Made by a program: the position numbers and the translations under genes
Assembly: GCF_001949145.1 (NCBI RefSeq)
Contig: NW_019091493.1
Location: forward strand, 291,801 to 355,800
Origin: Acanthaster planci
Lineage: Eukaryota; Echinodermata; Asteroidea; Valvatida; Acanthasteridae
Length of the DNA: 64,000 bases
Direction of reading: 5' to 3'
Shown: one piece after another, positions 46,301 through 55,800 of the stretch
Layout of the letters: every line of letters starts with the position of its first letter
Numbering within the stretch: position 1 is the stretch's first letter
Notes under the pieces: generated by a model
The model's input: only the letters and a program-made list of their open reading frames with translations
What the model was told of the DNA's origin: nothing
The model's database searches: none

Positions 46301-47809
46301 TCAAAATGTCAAGGGATGGTCACACAAACATTTGCTGGAGAGGAAATTGTAAGTGCCCCCTACAGTTCATTATAACACTTGTACAAATATTTCCCATCTT
46401 CTTGATCTTGGCAGAAAGGAGACACGTCACCCACTCCATCCAACGGTAGCCCCTCCCCTCTCCAGCAGACCTCCCCCACCGCCAAGCCCACCGAGGCGGC
46501 CGACTTCTACAAGCGGCTACTGGCCAAGCAACGGGCTCACTACCTGGCTGAGAATGCCCAGAAACTGCTGGCCAAGGACAAGGAGATCCGGGGGCTAAGG
46601 CAGGAACTGGACAGGCAGCGGCCAGGGGTCAGCCCCGAACCGGGACTCGAGGTGAGAGGCAATAATTGTGCATATTCAAGTCCATCACAAGTTTGTCCAC
46701 AAGTCAAGTCACAAGTTCAGTCAAAAGCCTTTCAAAAGTCCAGTCAGAAGACCTTTGGTGAGTCTACTCATGTGTCCTTTCACAAGTCCAGTTCCAAGCC
46801 TGTCCACAAACCCTGCCAAAGCAACAAGATGAACTTAGGGGACTACTTTCTTACAGTTCCTTCGAATAGCTTTTGACTTGACTTGGGACTGGGTGGCTTG
46901 TCTGGATCTGTGATTGACTAGATTACAACGGTAGTAGGCAAGAGTGTTGAGATGGAGATCCACTCCAAAATCATTTGTTGTGGGTTAACTGGTTTTGTTT
47001 TCCTGGGTAGCATAGCCACAGTGATGAATTGCAAAGATGTAAGGAAGGATACACTGATTGGGCTAAACTAAACCTTTCAAGCTTCTGTAACCACTTGTGT
47101 GTTGTATTTCTGTAAGTTTGAAACCACACAGTGCAATTGACATATATCTGCCACTTTAACCCTAACCGCTTAGGCCCTTTTCAGAGGATACGCCCTTAAT
47201 CCTCCAAAATCCTCCAACTGTCCCATGAAAAAATTGGGTACAGCATCAGTCCTTTAAAATCTTCCGATATTTCTTGAATATGTTCTGTGGGGGGGTGCCC
47301 ACAGCCTCAATTCTTCAAAATTCTCCGGCAATTCCTCTCATTATATGCAGTGTGAGTTGTATCCTGGAGCAGTATGGAGAATTTCAGATATTTTTGTGGG
47401 CATGAATTTATGCATGGCTGAACATAAACCAACACAAGGTCTAACCCACAACCTTGAGACAATGCATCCTTTGCAACAAGCAATGTAATTTTGCCATGTA
47501 GCCTCAGTCCTCCAAAAAGGATTTTGAAGGATTGAGGATGATTAGGGTTTAAGTTCAAGGAGTGTTTCTTAATCTTTGCCCGTGTGTAAGGAACATTTTT
47601 CCATACGTGGACATGCAGTCGTGATAGTTTTCAGTGAAGCATTCCAATAGATAATGTGTATCCTTACCATTTGTTTTGCCTGTTTATTTCTCTTTTAGCA
47701 GAACAGCCTCATCAATGCAGAAAAAATGCACCTGGAGCAGATCATCAAGGGTAATGCCAAAGAGCAGTTACGACTCCAAAGGCAGATACAGCTAGCCTCC
47801 AGCGCACCG
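24100..47809 (+). CDS. RIMBP: RIM-binding protein (RIMBP1/TSPOAP1/RIMBP2 family), 5' part; gene continues beyond window or in unseen exons
   Basis: RIM-binding proteins are presynaptic active-zone scaffolds that tie RIM to voltage-gated calcium channels through SH3 domains. The window has the N-terminal half only. Three exons give the family assignment: RIDKLKKRNIELSVMAKRLE (TSPOAP1 has KVRRLKRKNAELAVIAKRLE), YKRLLAKQRAHYLAENAQKL with LAKDKEI, and EQIIKGNAKEQLRLQRQIQL. All are coiled-coil segments in the order found in vertebrate TSPOAP1. The 431-residue start exon is Ser/Thr/Pro-rich and disordered with one short helix (LRRKIERLKSELDS). All coding junctions seen are phase 0. SH3 and fibronectin type III exons are absent here. 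The family is well supported; the exact paralogue is not resolved. Confidence 0.85.
26770..26982. mobile_element. Foldback/MITE element, TGTGAC-CGCTCTG family, copy 2 (short)
   Basis: The left end ttttgtcacccgctctgc, with gaatgagtc and cagagccacttt inside, is inverted at the right end as aaagtggctccgg, gagactc and cagagcgggtcacatt. It is about 213 bp and noncoding. The termini resemble the elements at 6102 and 60123. Confidence 0.7.
30841..31563. mobile_element. Foldback element with 16-bp tandem repeats in its inverted arms
   Basis: The left arm carries successive 16-bp units: gtccgacacctcataa, ttccgacgcctcatag, gtctgacgcatcataa. The right arm carries tccgacgcctcatta-type units and ends atgaggcgtcagacttacga then tacacaccc, inverse to the left start gggtcagctcgtaagtccga. 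It is about 720 bp and noncoding. The design is like the TU elements of sea urchins and FB of Drosophila (known architecture); relationship is not shown. Confidence 0.75.
32360..33050 (-). pseudogene. Decayed, 5'-truncated non-LTR retrotransposon, 3' end of reverse transcriptase ORF
   Basis: On the minus strand, 33017-32643 encodes QYLGVFLSHKFKWDPHYDYM, the motif KANQVLGMLRRNL, LVRPHLDHAS and FEMVQQCAARFI. These are the C-terminal signatures of CR1/jockey-type reverse transcriptases. The frame then shifts near 32645 to 32383-32646 (NLGWDTLKQRREAARL) and again near 32430 (RVWNRLPD). The catalytic palm and endonuclease are missing, so it is a dead fragment. It lies in RIMBP intron 1, antisense to the gene. 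Confidence 0.85.
33091..33283 (+). repeat. 30-bp minisatellite, six tandem copies
   Basis: The unit ggtggtagatattggtacct followed by gtacctacat repeats at exact 30-bp spacing from 33091 to 33270, with a partial unit after. Copies are nearly identical; copy six differs at gtacatgtac. There are no spacers, so this is not a CRISPR array. The open frames across it on both strands are artefacts of the 30-bp period. Confidence 0.97.
34377..34470. repeat. TACATGTA-type palindromic simple repeat cluster
   Basis: Overlapping GTACATGTAC, ACATATGTATATG and CATGTACATGTA units make a dense self-complementary tract, the strongest of many in this intron. Confidence 0.8.
36203..36325 (+). CDS. RIMBP: RIMBP coding exon 2 (coiled coil)
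   Basis: It encodes VDDQQTQVETTRSKGGKEEL, then EHLVARQQQEITTLRKENEHL-type heptads, corresponding to the coiled-coil start in TSPOAP1 (TLKDENSLL). The acceptor is ttgcctcttcag and the donor catttg|gtaaca, phase 0 on both sides, 41 codons. Confidence 0.87.
36753..37742 (+). CDS. RIMBP: RIMBP coding exon 3 (330-codon disordered insert, possibly optional)
   Basis: It encodes LDPDEQFALSLAPCVAGASA onward to SECESEHSTAQQEEM, an acidic, Pro/Ser-rich region with no recognised domain. The frame is open across the whole exon, upstream of the first Met at 36921 as well, which supports coding. The acceptor is ctctgtcaatgtag and the donor gaaatg|gtacat, phase 0 on both sides. It interrupts the coiled coil that is contiguous in vertebrate homologues, so it may be a cassette exon. 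Confidence 0.75.
37743..41415 (+). other. RIMBP intron 3
   Basis: This 3.7-kb intron is mostly AT-rich with no recognised exon. A GC-richer block at about 38810-39060 has an 86-codon minus-strand frame with no family match, perhaps a repeat remnant. Confidence 0.65.
41416..41553 (+). CDS. RIMBP: RIMBP coding exon 4 (coiled coil, family-diagnostic)
   Basis: It encodes RQQVEELQMERKPTEERIDK and LKKRNIELSVMAKRLEEKAK, closely matching the TSPOAP1 LKRKNAELAVIAKRLEERAR block. The acceptor is tctcgcctcacag and the donor cagaag|gtctgt, phase 0 on both sides, 46 codons. Confidence 0.92.
42237..42601. mobile_element. Foldback/MITE element with long near-complete arms
   Basis: The left end aataagccttttgcgagtta, through atctggtacac and the middle cactgttgctatacctca, is matched in inverse by tatagcaacagtgtcttta, ccagattttattcaa and the right end tcgcaaatggcttatt. 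It is about 365 bp with no coding sequence and lies in RIMBP intron 4. A related single arm lies at 49812-49890. Confidence 0.8.
44194..44784 (+). CDS. RIMBP: RIMBP Gln-rich exon 5, probable alternative first coding exon
   Basis: ATG 44194 sits in a strong context (gcaaagATGG) and opens MESPDPSANADPNPSFGISS, continuing into a Gln-rich region (for example FSQQQFSVQQRQQFSAQQER) and KKKEKEFHDLLLSVYKDKE. The donor is aaagag|gtaggg, phase 0, compatible with exon 6. The frame is open upstream to 43987, but I see no good phase-0 acceptor there; the best, gctgtgaag at 44058, has a weak pyrimidine tract. An internal promoter giving a short RIMBP form is therefore the simplest reading. A cassette exon is the alternative. 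Confidence 0.65.
44785..46414 (+). other. RIMBP intron 5
   Basis: This stretch is AT-rich with no recognised exon. A CpG-containing stretch near 46040-46150 has no supported function. Confidence 0.65.
46415..46651 (+). CDS. RIMBP: RIMBP coding exon 6 (coiled coil)
   Basis: It encodes a Ser/Pro linker (KGDTSPTPSNGSPSPLQQTS), then AADFYKRLLAKQRAHYLAEN and AQKLLAKDKEIRGLRQELDR. This matches the TSPOAP1 segment around LARQRARDLSETASALLAKD. The acceptor is ttgatcttggcag and the donor ctcgag|gtgaga, phase 0 on both sides, 79 codons. Confidence 0.92.
46676..46810 (+). repeat. Degenerate CAAGTC-type repeat
   Basis: Just after the exon 6 donor, about ten diverged copies of a (CA)CAAGTCC-like motif recur. 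A similar AAGTCA-rich stretch lies at about 42800-42945 in intron 4. The period is irregular and no coding support exists. Confidence 0.5.
47157..47550. mobile_element. Foldback-like element with TCCTCCAAAAT repeats
   Basis: The left end taaccctaacc with aatcctccaaaatcctcc is inverted at the right end as ggattttgaaggattgagg then attagggttt. Diverged tcctttaaaatcttcc and ttcttcaaaattctcc units fill the arms. It lies in RIMBP intron 6; the ends are approximate. Confidence 0.55.
47699..47809 (+). CDS. RIMBP: RIMBP coding exon 7 (coiled coil), last exon recognised
   Basis: It encodes QNSLINAEKMHLEQIIKGNA and KEQLRLQRQIQLASSAP, matching the TSPOAP1 LRESQREVLRLQRQIAL block. The acceptor is a NAGNAG pair (ctcttttagcag), so the first Gln may be optional. 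The donor is gcaccg|gtaaga, phase 0. Confidence 0.9.
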
Positions 47810-47854
47810 GTAAGACCACCGCTTTCCTGTCTTACTGTCAATAGACTAATCTGA

Positions 47855-48015
47855 TTAGACGCCATAACTGCGGTGGCACCGCACTCACACGCACATTCTT
47901 CAGCTTGACGTGCGCGTGCATGTGACAAATCCCGACACCCTGCTGGTTGATGAGGCATGTAACGCGCGCGTACCACCTGTCCACGAGATTGTGCCACCGC
48001 AGTAATGGCTTCTAA
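47855..48015. mobile_element. Foldback/MITE element, 25-bp terminal inverted repeats
   Basis: The left end ttagacgccataactgcggt then ggcac is matched by the right end gtgccaccgcagtaatggct then tctaa with two mismatches. The inner arms acgtgcgcgtgcatg and catgtaacgcgcgcgt also pair. It is about 161 bp and CpG-rich, 46 bp beyond the exon 7 donor. Confidence 0.8.
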
Positions 48016-48152
48016 TTCTGGTGGTCGAATTACACTATAGGATCATTGCCACTGGTACCTCCTCCCATTTTCTAGCCGTTTCCAAGGCTTTGTTACCCAT
48101 GTATCTCACCAAAATTCTCAAAATTTCTCCCACATTTCCCTCAATTTACCCC

Positions 48153-48563
48153 AATGAGACCTGTCACCACAAAATGAGCTGAAAGTTGGAATTTTTGAAA
48201 ATTGAGATATTGATATTTTTGAATTCAGCACGAAAGAGCTTTCCAGTGGTATGTACATGGAACACTTGGGGTAAAAGTGTAAGGTGATGATGTGGCATTA
48301 TTCTGGCAGCTTTGCATCTTTGTGTCTGACATTATTTCAACATTTCAGACCAGCACGAATAGTGCTATTGTCGAAATTACTGAGATAAGGACATTTTTAA
48401 ATATATAATCCCTGCAAGATATTTGGAATTAAATAGCAAACGGGTTACTCTTTCCAAACATAAAACCTCAAAATTGACCTCCATTTCAATATGACTTTGA
48501 AACCTCAAAATAGGAAAGAGGGGATGTGACTTAACGTTCATTTTGTCGTGACGGGTCACAAAT
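48153..48563. mobile_element. Probable MITE with diverged terminal inverted repeats
   Basis: The left end atgagacctgtcaccacaaa then atgagctgaaagt is roughly inverted at the right end, cgttcattttgtcgtgacgg then gtcacaaat. It is about 410 bp with no coding sequence. The arms are diverged, so confidence is moderate. Confidence 0.5.
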
Positions 48564-49811
48564 GTCAAAAGTTACATGAAAATCTGATCTTCAATCAGGA
48601 ATCATGTCCTTTCTCCCCCCCAGTGGTCTGGTGCCCAATCTGTTTGACACTCGTCCGTGAATCTTGCTGGAGATAATTTCAGGTTTAATGTAAAGTAGAG
48701 GCAGGTGCTAATAAAAGGATCTGCCTGATACACTGGTTTTGCCATAGCTAAAGTGCTTTGATTCCCTGTAACCTGTCATTGGAGTGAGCCCTCATCTGTC
48801 TGAAAATAGCCAGTCTAGAGACAGGGAAGAGTCAGGGTGAGACGTTGCATGTTGACGGTATTACACTGCACATGTACTGCGTGTCTCCTATTTTCCGATT
48901 AAAAGTTACAGTGAATTTCTTTTCAGGCTAATTTCAATTGTGTAGATTATTTTAAAAAGGAAAACATGTACTGTCAAAAGTAAAGAGCTGTATGTCCAGT
49001 GCTACGTTTAATACATGGACCTCACGCATGTTTTCCCCACAATTAGCAATGATGGTATTTTGACAACCAGCTTGCTAAGGAGTTGCTCTGGTTGAAGTTC
49101 CTGTGAAGAATGAAGAAAGTACTTGATGCTCCTCCCTTGCATGGAATTTGCATATTCCTGAATAATTTTTCAAGTTTGTGCTCACAAAATCACGAATATG
49201 CTGAAGTGGAATGCATCCCCCTCCAACATGGAGTCATCCTGTCGAGGATTAAGGTAGCCTCGACCAAGGCATTGAGCGAACCGTTCCTACTGCGTTCACG
49301 ATGGTCCAGCCCGCGCGCTGTGTATGTGCATACCTTCTGCATGTATTGTGTGCTAATACTAATTGTAACTACTCATAAGTGCCCTAAAATCAGCCCCGAC
49401 AGGCAACACATGATACGTACGTACATGTATGTTCGGGAATGTTAAGGTAGAGGGTTTGCGGATACACCATGTTGGAAAATATCTCTTTTGAGTATGTGTG
49501 GTTCTGAAAAGAACTGGTTACTTATCGTATTCCACAATGCAAACCTTCAAGAGCAACGTGAGTGTTGTGAATCGCCTATATTGCAAGGGCATGCCTTTGT
49601 CAAGTATTTGTAGACATGTACATGTACAATGTACACATATATATGTACATGCACATGGTTATGTGTATTCTGACTTAACTATTGAAAGACAGCAATTTTT
49701 CACTGTGTATGGAATCACGTTAAGTCTTTTTTTTACCTTATTGTTAGTTTGGATTGTGCTCGATGGTGTGCAAAACAAATGCCATTTTTTTCTCAGATGG
49801 AAGGGCACGAA

Positions 49812-49890
49812 TGTTATGTTTATGTGCAATCAGAAATCTCAGTGTATCAGATTTTATTCAAATTTACCTCACAAAAGGCTTATTGAAGGT
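49812..49890 (+). repeat. Single arm related to the 42237-42601 element
   Basis: The sequence atgttatgtttatgtgcaat, with cagattttattcaa and aaaaggcttatt following, closely matches 42529-42601, the right arm of that element. The opposite arm is not evident nearby. Confidence 0.7.
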
Positions 49891-52800
49891 ATGGCACCTT
49901 GTCTGGAGTCAAAATTTTGATATTTTATAAAGAGGGGATCATGTTATAGCTGTAAGTAGCCAGGGGGATGGAAGTCGGAAAAAGAAAGATAAAGCTGGAG
50001 TAAAAGCTTAGGGATGCTTTGAACTTTCTGTGAACTGTCTGTGAACTTTAATGAGAGAGTCTTTAAAACTCAGGACAGAGCAGTCTGTGGTTACATGTGC
50101 CAGTGCATGTATTTCACATTAGCTTTCAATCTCCCTACTTGGAATACATGTGATGGCCATTAGGCTGCTTTGGCTGTCAGTGATAAAGGGCACCAGCTCT
50201 TACACCAGATCCGAGAGAGGGTCTGTAATCTTTCTGTGCCCGTCTTTTAGATGAGGCAACCCCTTCTGGACTTCAAGAAAGGGTTGTTGACTCGATTTGG
50301 CGTACCGGCATTTCAAACCAAATTACAAATACATGTTCAGCTATTTTGACCTCCCTACGTTTGTGTTACGTGTCGTTACTTCTTGGAGTGCTAACAGGCA
50401 GTGCTGTTAACTTGCAGCCAAAATCAGCATTGTGTGTGTATTGTTTATTGATTTGTCGAGCTAACTTTGCAAGTCTTTTAGTGGTGTTGACCTTTGTTCC
50501 CTTTGCCCGTTTCTTCCCTTTGCCCGTTTCTTCCGTCATTAATTCGATTACCACGTCGTCTCGGTAGCACAGATTTTTTTTTTTATGAGAGAAATGGGGA
50601 AGTGGACCACAGTCTCATCTATAATTGCACGCACCGGAAAGACTCAATTTCATTAGCTTCCCGTTCTGCGTCTTGCCTCAATCATGCAAACCAGAAAGGG
50701 ATTTCACTGCACATGTGGCTGACCTACATGTAGCATTTCACAAAAGGAGTGGGGGAAGGCCATTTATGAATGAGCGTCATTGGTACAGTAAACATTACTG
50801 TCTAAAAAGTGATTAAATTAACCGTTACCAGGGAGCTGAGAATAAAAGCAAAACAGACAAAAAGAAAAGAACAACTCCTTCCAAAAAAACATGAAAAACT
50901 AAAATGGAGGGGGGGTTGACACTAGCTGCACTGTAATCTGATATACTACTGCTGTACACATATGGATTGTGTTATGTATATGCAGCTTGTATGGTTTGCA
51001 CGTAAGTAGTTCTGTGATTAAACAACGTGGTGGTGGCCTTCGCCGGTGCTTAAAAAGGTCCAGTGATAGGCATGGCTCATTAAAACAAAAAAAGAAAATC
51101 GCTTCAGTCTCCGGGAATGGTATTGATCGTTCATTAATGTACATGTTCACAAATTTAATTGTGTGCCACTGGGCCCAAGCGAGCGATGTGGCAAACACAG
51201 ATGCACCATTTGCACCCAGGTACAGGCTTTTACTACATGTCTGAGTATTGTTTGCAATTAGCAGTAATGTACTCTCTGCCCGTGCCTGTATTGCCGGAAA
51301 AGAGCATATTGAGTGTTTCCTGTGGAAAAACTGCATTTGCCACTGTGAAAAGCCTAAAGTCAGCGAAATAGTCCAACAATGATGGAACTGTGCGTGCTTC
51401 AGTGCTTAGACATTCAGAAGGTACTGTACATGTATGCCTTACAGTGTGTTTGCAATGGTCCAGTGTAATTCTGCCAAAGTTGTGGTGTGAGTTTTCATGT
51501 GTGTGAGTGCATTGATTTACCCATATGTATACTATGTACAAAAGTTGTCTTGGATGTCAGTGAAATATATAATTTAGTAATATTTAACAGTTGGTTTGAG
51601 TTGTACATGGTGTACATATAATCAGCCCGTTTTGACGACTCTTGACAGCCTAGCTGCCAGACTACCGGCCTAGTTCACCGGCACTCATTTGATCATCAGT
51701 GGATCAAAACACTGTCTCCTACTCGAGGAGAAGTTCTCGAAATGCTGTCATCAGGAGGCGCCACTCCTCTCTGATCATCCCACTCTGACCGGCTCCTCCT
51801 CGACCATGACCCCCACTCCTTCCTGGGGATCAAGGGGCTGCCTCAGAGCAAAGACTGTGCTTTTTCAATTCCACCTCTGAAAGGCGGGAAAATCAATTGT
51901 GGCATCTCTCTTCTCAAGGCCAAGAAGTCCTTTTACTTAAAGTGTGGTTTGTAAGGCTGTACGTGCACTTCTTAACCACTTCATTCCTTGGGCATTTTTC
52001 AATGTTAATGATGCTGGGCCGGCATGACTATCATTTTTTTCCGTTTTCAAAATCCTTCAAAAATTCATCATTTCATTTAACGGTCGTTTATAGCCGCACC
52101 AAGTAATCTTTAGGCACTACTCTAAGTTGACAGGTGACCTGTACATGCACTTCTTAATGTACATGTAATGTGTGCATATGTGCAAGGCTTGGGCCATGTC
52201 TGAATGTTATAATGGTTATACATGTATAATTTGATTGGCTGTGCAAAAAAAGGGCCATTACAAACATTATCTGTATGTACCAATGGGATAAGAAATTCAT
52301 TGTTACCAACTTGAGATATATAATGTTGTAGTTGGATGAAAATTACTGCATTTTTGGCGATGACCACCGAAACATAGTCAGTTTGGGCACAGGGACAGAT
52401 CACTTTGCCCATACAGTCACTGTCTAGAGGCTGCAGAAATTTCACAATGCTGAATATGTTCATCCTGACTGCAGTCAGTTGATTGATATTCATGGCTTTA
52501 GTCTTACTATGGCTGAAGAAAGCCACGCTCCAAGGGCCAAGAAGTTAAAGGACGATACAAACATACAGTGAACATAATCAGACACCAGGCATCTCATTTT
52601 TGTCACAAGTTATGGAAACCATTTCATGAATTTTAGTCTAGAGACACTACTAAATAGTTTGCCAAATGTTACCGGAAGGGGTTATGATTACCCTTGAAAT
52701 GGAAATACATGTAGAATGGGGGTAAAGGAATTTGGATGCCCAAGTTGGAAGTAAAGCCCAAATAAGTCCGTTGCTTGTTCCCTTTGAGTCATGATGTCAG

Positions 52801-55800
52801 CAAGAGCTGTTTTAATTGCGACATGCATCATTTACCTCCCGGGCATTTGCGTCATTGTCACATACGCTTAATGCATGATGGATTAGCATTGGGCTTTTGA
52901 ATGACAAACCTTCCATTGAGTTCTCGTGTGCAGCATTTGCTCGTAGTCGTCTTTCGGGACCTTGCAAAACTGTAACATAAAAACTAAGGCAGAGGTGTTT
53001 ATATTGAAAACAAAAACAACATCAGGGGCGGTACTTGTATTTAAAACATAATTCAAGAGAACGGCACAAGATCAACTACATGCATGACCCTGACATGTGT
53101 ATATTAAAATGTTGAATGTTGCATTCACAGTATACATCGTACATGTTTATTTGAAGTGAACTATGCAAAAATGCCTAAATTTTGCATCAGTGACACGCAC
53201 AAGCGGGTCTACTTAAAAAAAAATCAGTTTTCATGTCAGAAGAAGTGTCAAAGGAAGCTGTGTTGTTCTTAGCTCAATTGGCGCAGTATTCAGTGCTCAC
53301 ATGTATATTTGCAAGAATTGTTTTCTTCTGAACACAGATTGACGTAATTCAATAATGACCCAGTCCAAAGGCTGTAGGCATGATTAGATGGCTGCAGGCA
53401 ACATGCCTTGTGTGGCAAAATTGGACCATCTCCCTGTCTACGTCAATAACAATCTATGAAGTTACCAGTGGCGCAGACCGATTGATGAACTTTTTGACAA
53501 ACCATTTTTGTGTTCTAAAAATGATGAGATGTAGGACACAATGCTACATGTAACATTGGAAGGATACTGACCATGATAAAACAATACTGTAATTCAAGAA
53601 GGAGCCATGAAAAAACTTCCAACATCCAAAAAAGAGCAAGACAACTGAACTTTCATCCGTCAGTGATGTCCTGAGTTCAAGTTGTCCAATCTCAAATGGA
53701 CCTGCATGGTGGCATTCCAGACACCTCATCCATCTGCAGCATTTCCACTCGATTAATTCCTCGCCATTGCCCTTTCCTTGCTCCGGCTCCCATCCATTGG
53801 GAAATCAGGAGACCTCTTGTTTTCATCTCCTCCTCTTCCCAATGCGCAAAGCAGAGCAAGTGCTTGCTGCCGTCGCACTTTTGCTTTCCTCCATCCGCCT
53901 CAGGCAGTCAGAAGTTTGTAGGGTCCCGTTGTTTTAGAAATCAAATGCTAGAGTGAGATGCAAAATGGACAACCCATTATGTTCATATTTTGAAAGTATA
54001 ACTCACAGCTTCGCTGTTTGATATGCGGTATATAGACAATCAGTTGTGTGTTTCCCCTACAATTTGAATTACATCTGAGGAAATTGTTGAGGATTGACTG
54101 ATTTCGTCCTTCAAGCACATTTAATGTATTTTGCCACCAGTTTCAACCATTGGATTGATTTTTAACGGGAAGAGCATCGATGTCGATGTCCATTGCTGAA
54201 ATCACACGATATACGATGCCACTTTATGTCCACCGAAGCCACGACATTATGTTAATGACAGAGCAACATCAACAGCAAACTTCCACTGTTTGCGTAGCTC
54301 AAGGCGGGCAGACTGTACAGCGTAAAGGTCATTTGCGCTGCCCCAGCGCAGAGATCTGCAGATGATAAATCCCATTCTAAACGTCCGCAACCTGCTGCTG
54401 CAGCTCTCTCGCCCCTAGGCACCCCCACACCCTGATGAGGACTGTAATTCATTGCCCCCACAAGGTGATTATTGCTCGGGTACGGGGCTGTGTCAACTGT
54501 AGGGAATCCTACATACATGGACTCTATGCTTTTCCAGTGGTTGCTCATTTTTAAAAATCTTTCATTTCAACATGCATCTTAAATACCTAGTGAGCAGATT
54601 ATTTCCACATTGAATTAAAGAGTGGATGCGACTTTGGGGAAAAGGATAAAGGATTTTTATTTGCCTCATTTCTTTTTGAAATCCGCCCCCTTCTCCATTT
54701 CTGTATCTCGTCTTGCCAGCTTCAGGAATGTTCCACTCTCGCTGCCAGTGATCCATCGCGCGTGGGATTTGTTACGTGCATTTTGAAAAATAATGTCTGG
54801 AAAGAAATTAACATATTATGTTTATGGATGTGTAACTTCAGCAGTAGAGGATTTCATGTCCTACACAGAATGCACTAACTTAAGAAAACTGCAGTGGTTG
54901 GCAATTCAATTTGGAAGAGTAATTATTTGGAAGGACAAAGTTGACTTTGAATCGGCCAAAACAAAGCAACCAATTAACACAAAAACAAAAACCAGCAACA
55001 AACAAATGGAAAAAAAATGCAAACTCACAGCAATATTCCACCCTTCCCTCTTGAAACAATACATGTAGCTGCTATATCATAAGATTGAAGAAAAGTTAGC
55101 TTTCTGACATGTTAATATTACCTCTCAGTGGACTGGGTTTGGCTCATTGAAAATATGGGAACTCTTATATTTAGTTAGAGGTTCTATGTATGAGAAGTTT
55201 TCATGAAAATACATGGGGGGTCTCCCCATATTTTGAGACTGGTGAGTCAAGCATGTATGTCCTTTTCTACTCCTCTGAGGTATAAATTTGATCACACTTT
55301 AACAAGCTACCGAGACCTCGTTAACATTAGGAAGATGTTGTCTCTGCAAGGTGATCCGTTCATGATCACAACACCTCATGACGGCGTGCTTCCCTCAGAT
55401 ATTAGGCACGCTGGAGGACGCGCTTTAATTAATTTATGGGGAGGCAAGATAGTGTGGGCACATACATGTACATTTGTAAACCGTAGTGATCGAATAGGTG
55501 GTGCTCTTCATCAGGCAAGGTATTCGAGTGTGGCCTGTGAGTTGTTGCCGTGGTTACTCAAGTGTTAGCAACCTGGGATCTGGGGGGGCCGGCCCTAATG
55601 GGCCATCTGGTCCTGAGCTTGGTAAAGGCCCGGTTGAGAAATGATTTTTATTGCAAAATGATCTTTGTTAGTTTGATTCAATTTCTAGAGATAGATACTG
55701 TACATCTTCATTGGTGAATGGTTTAGATTATTCGTAAGCATGACTACATTTGAAGATGTCTGTGGTCATTTTCCGGGGGGTAGGGAAGATGTACATTTAG

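Noticed and set aside
53696-53956. GC-richer 86-codon frame considered as an exon
   Set aside because: No recognisable domain and no acceptor or donor in matching phase.
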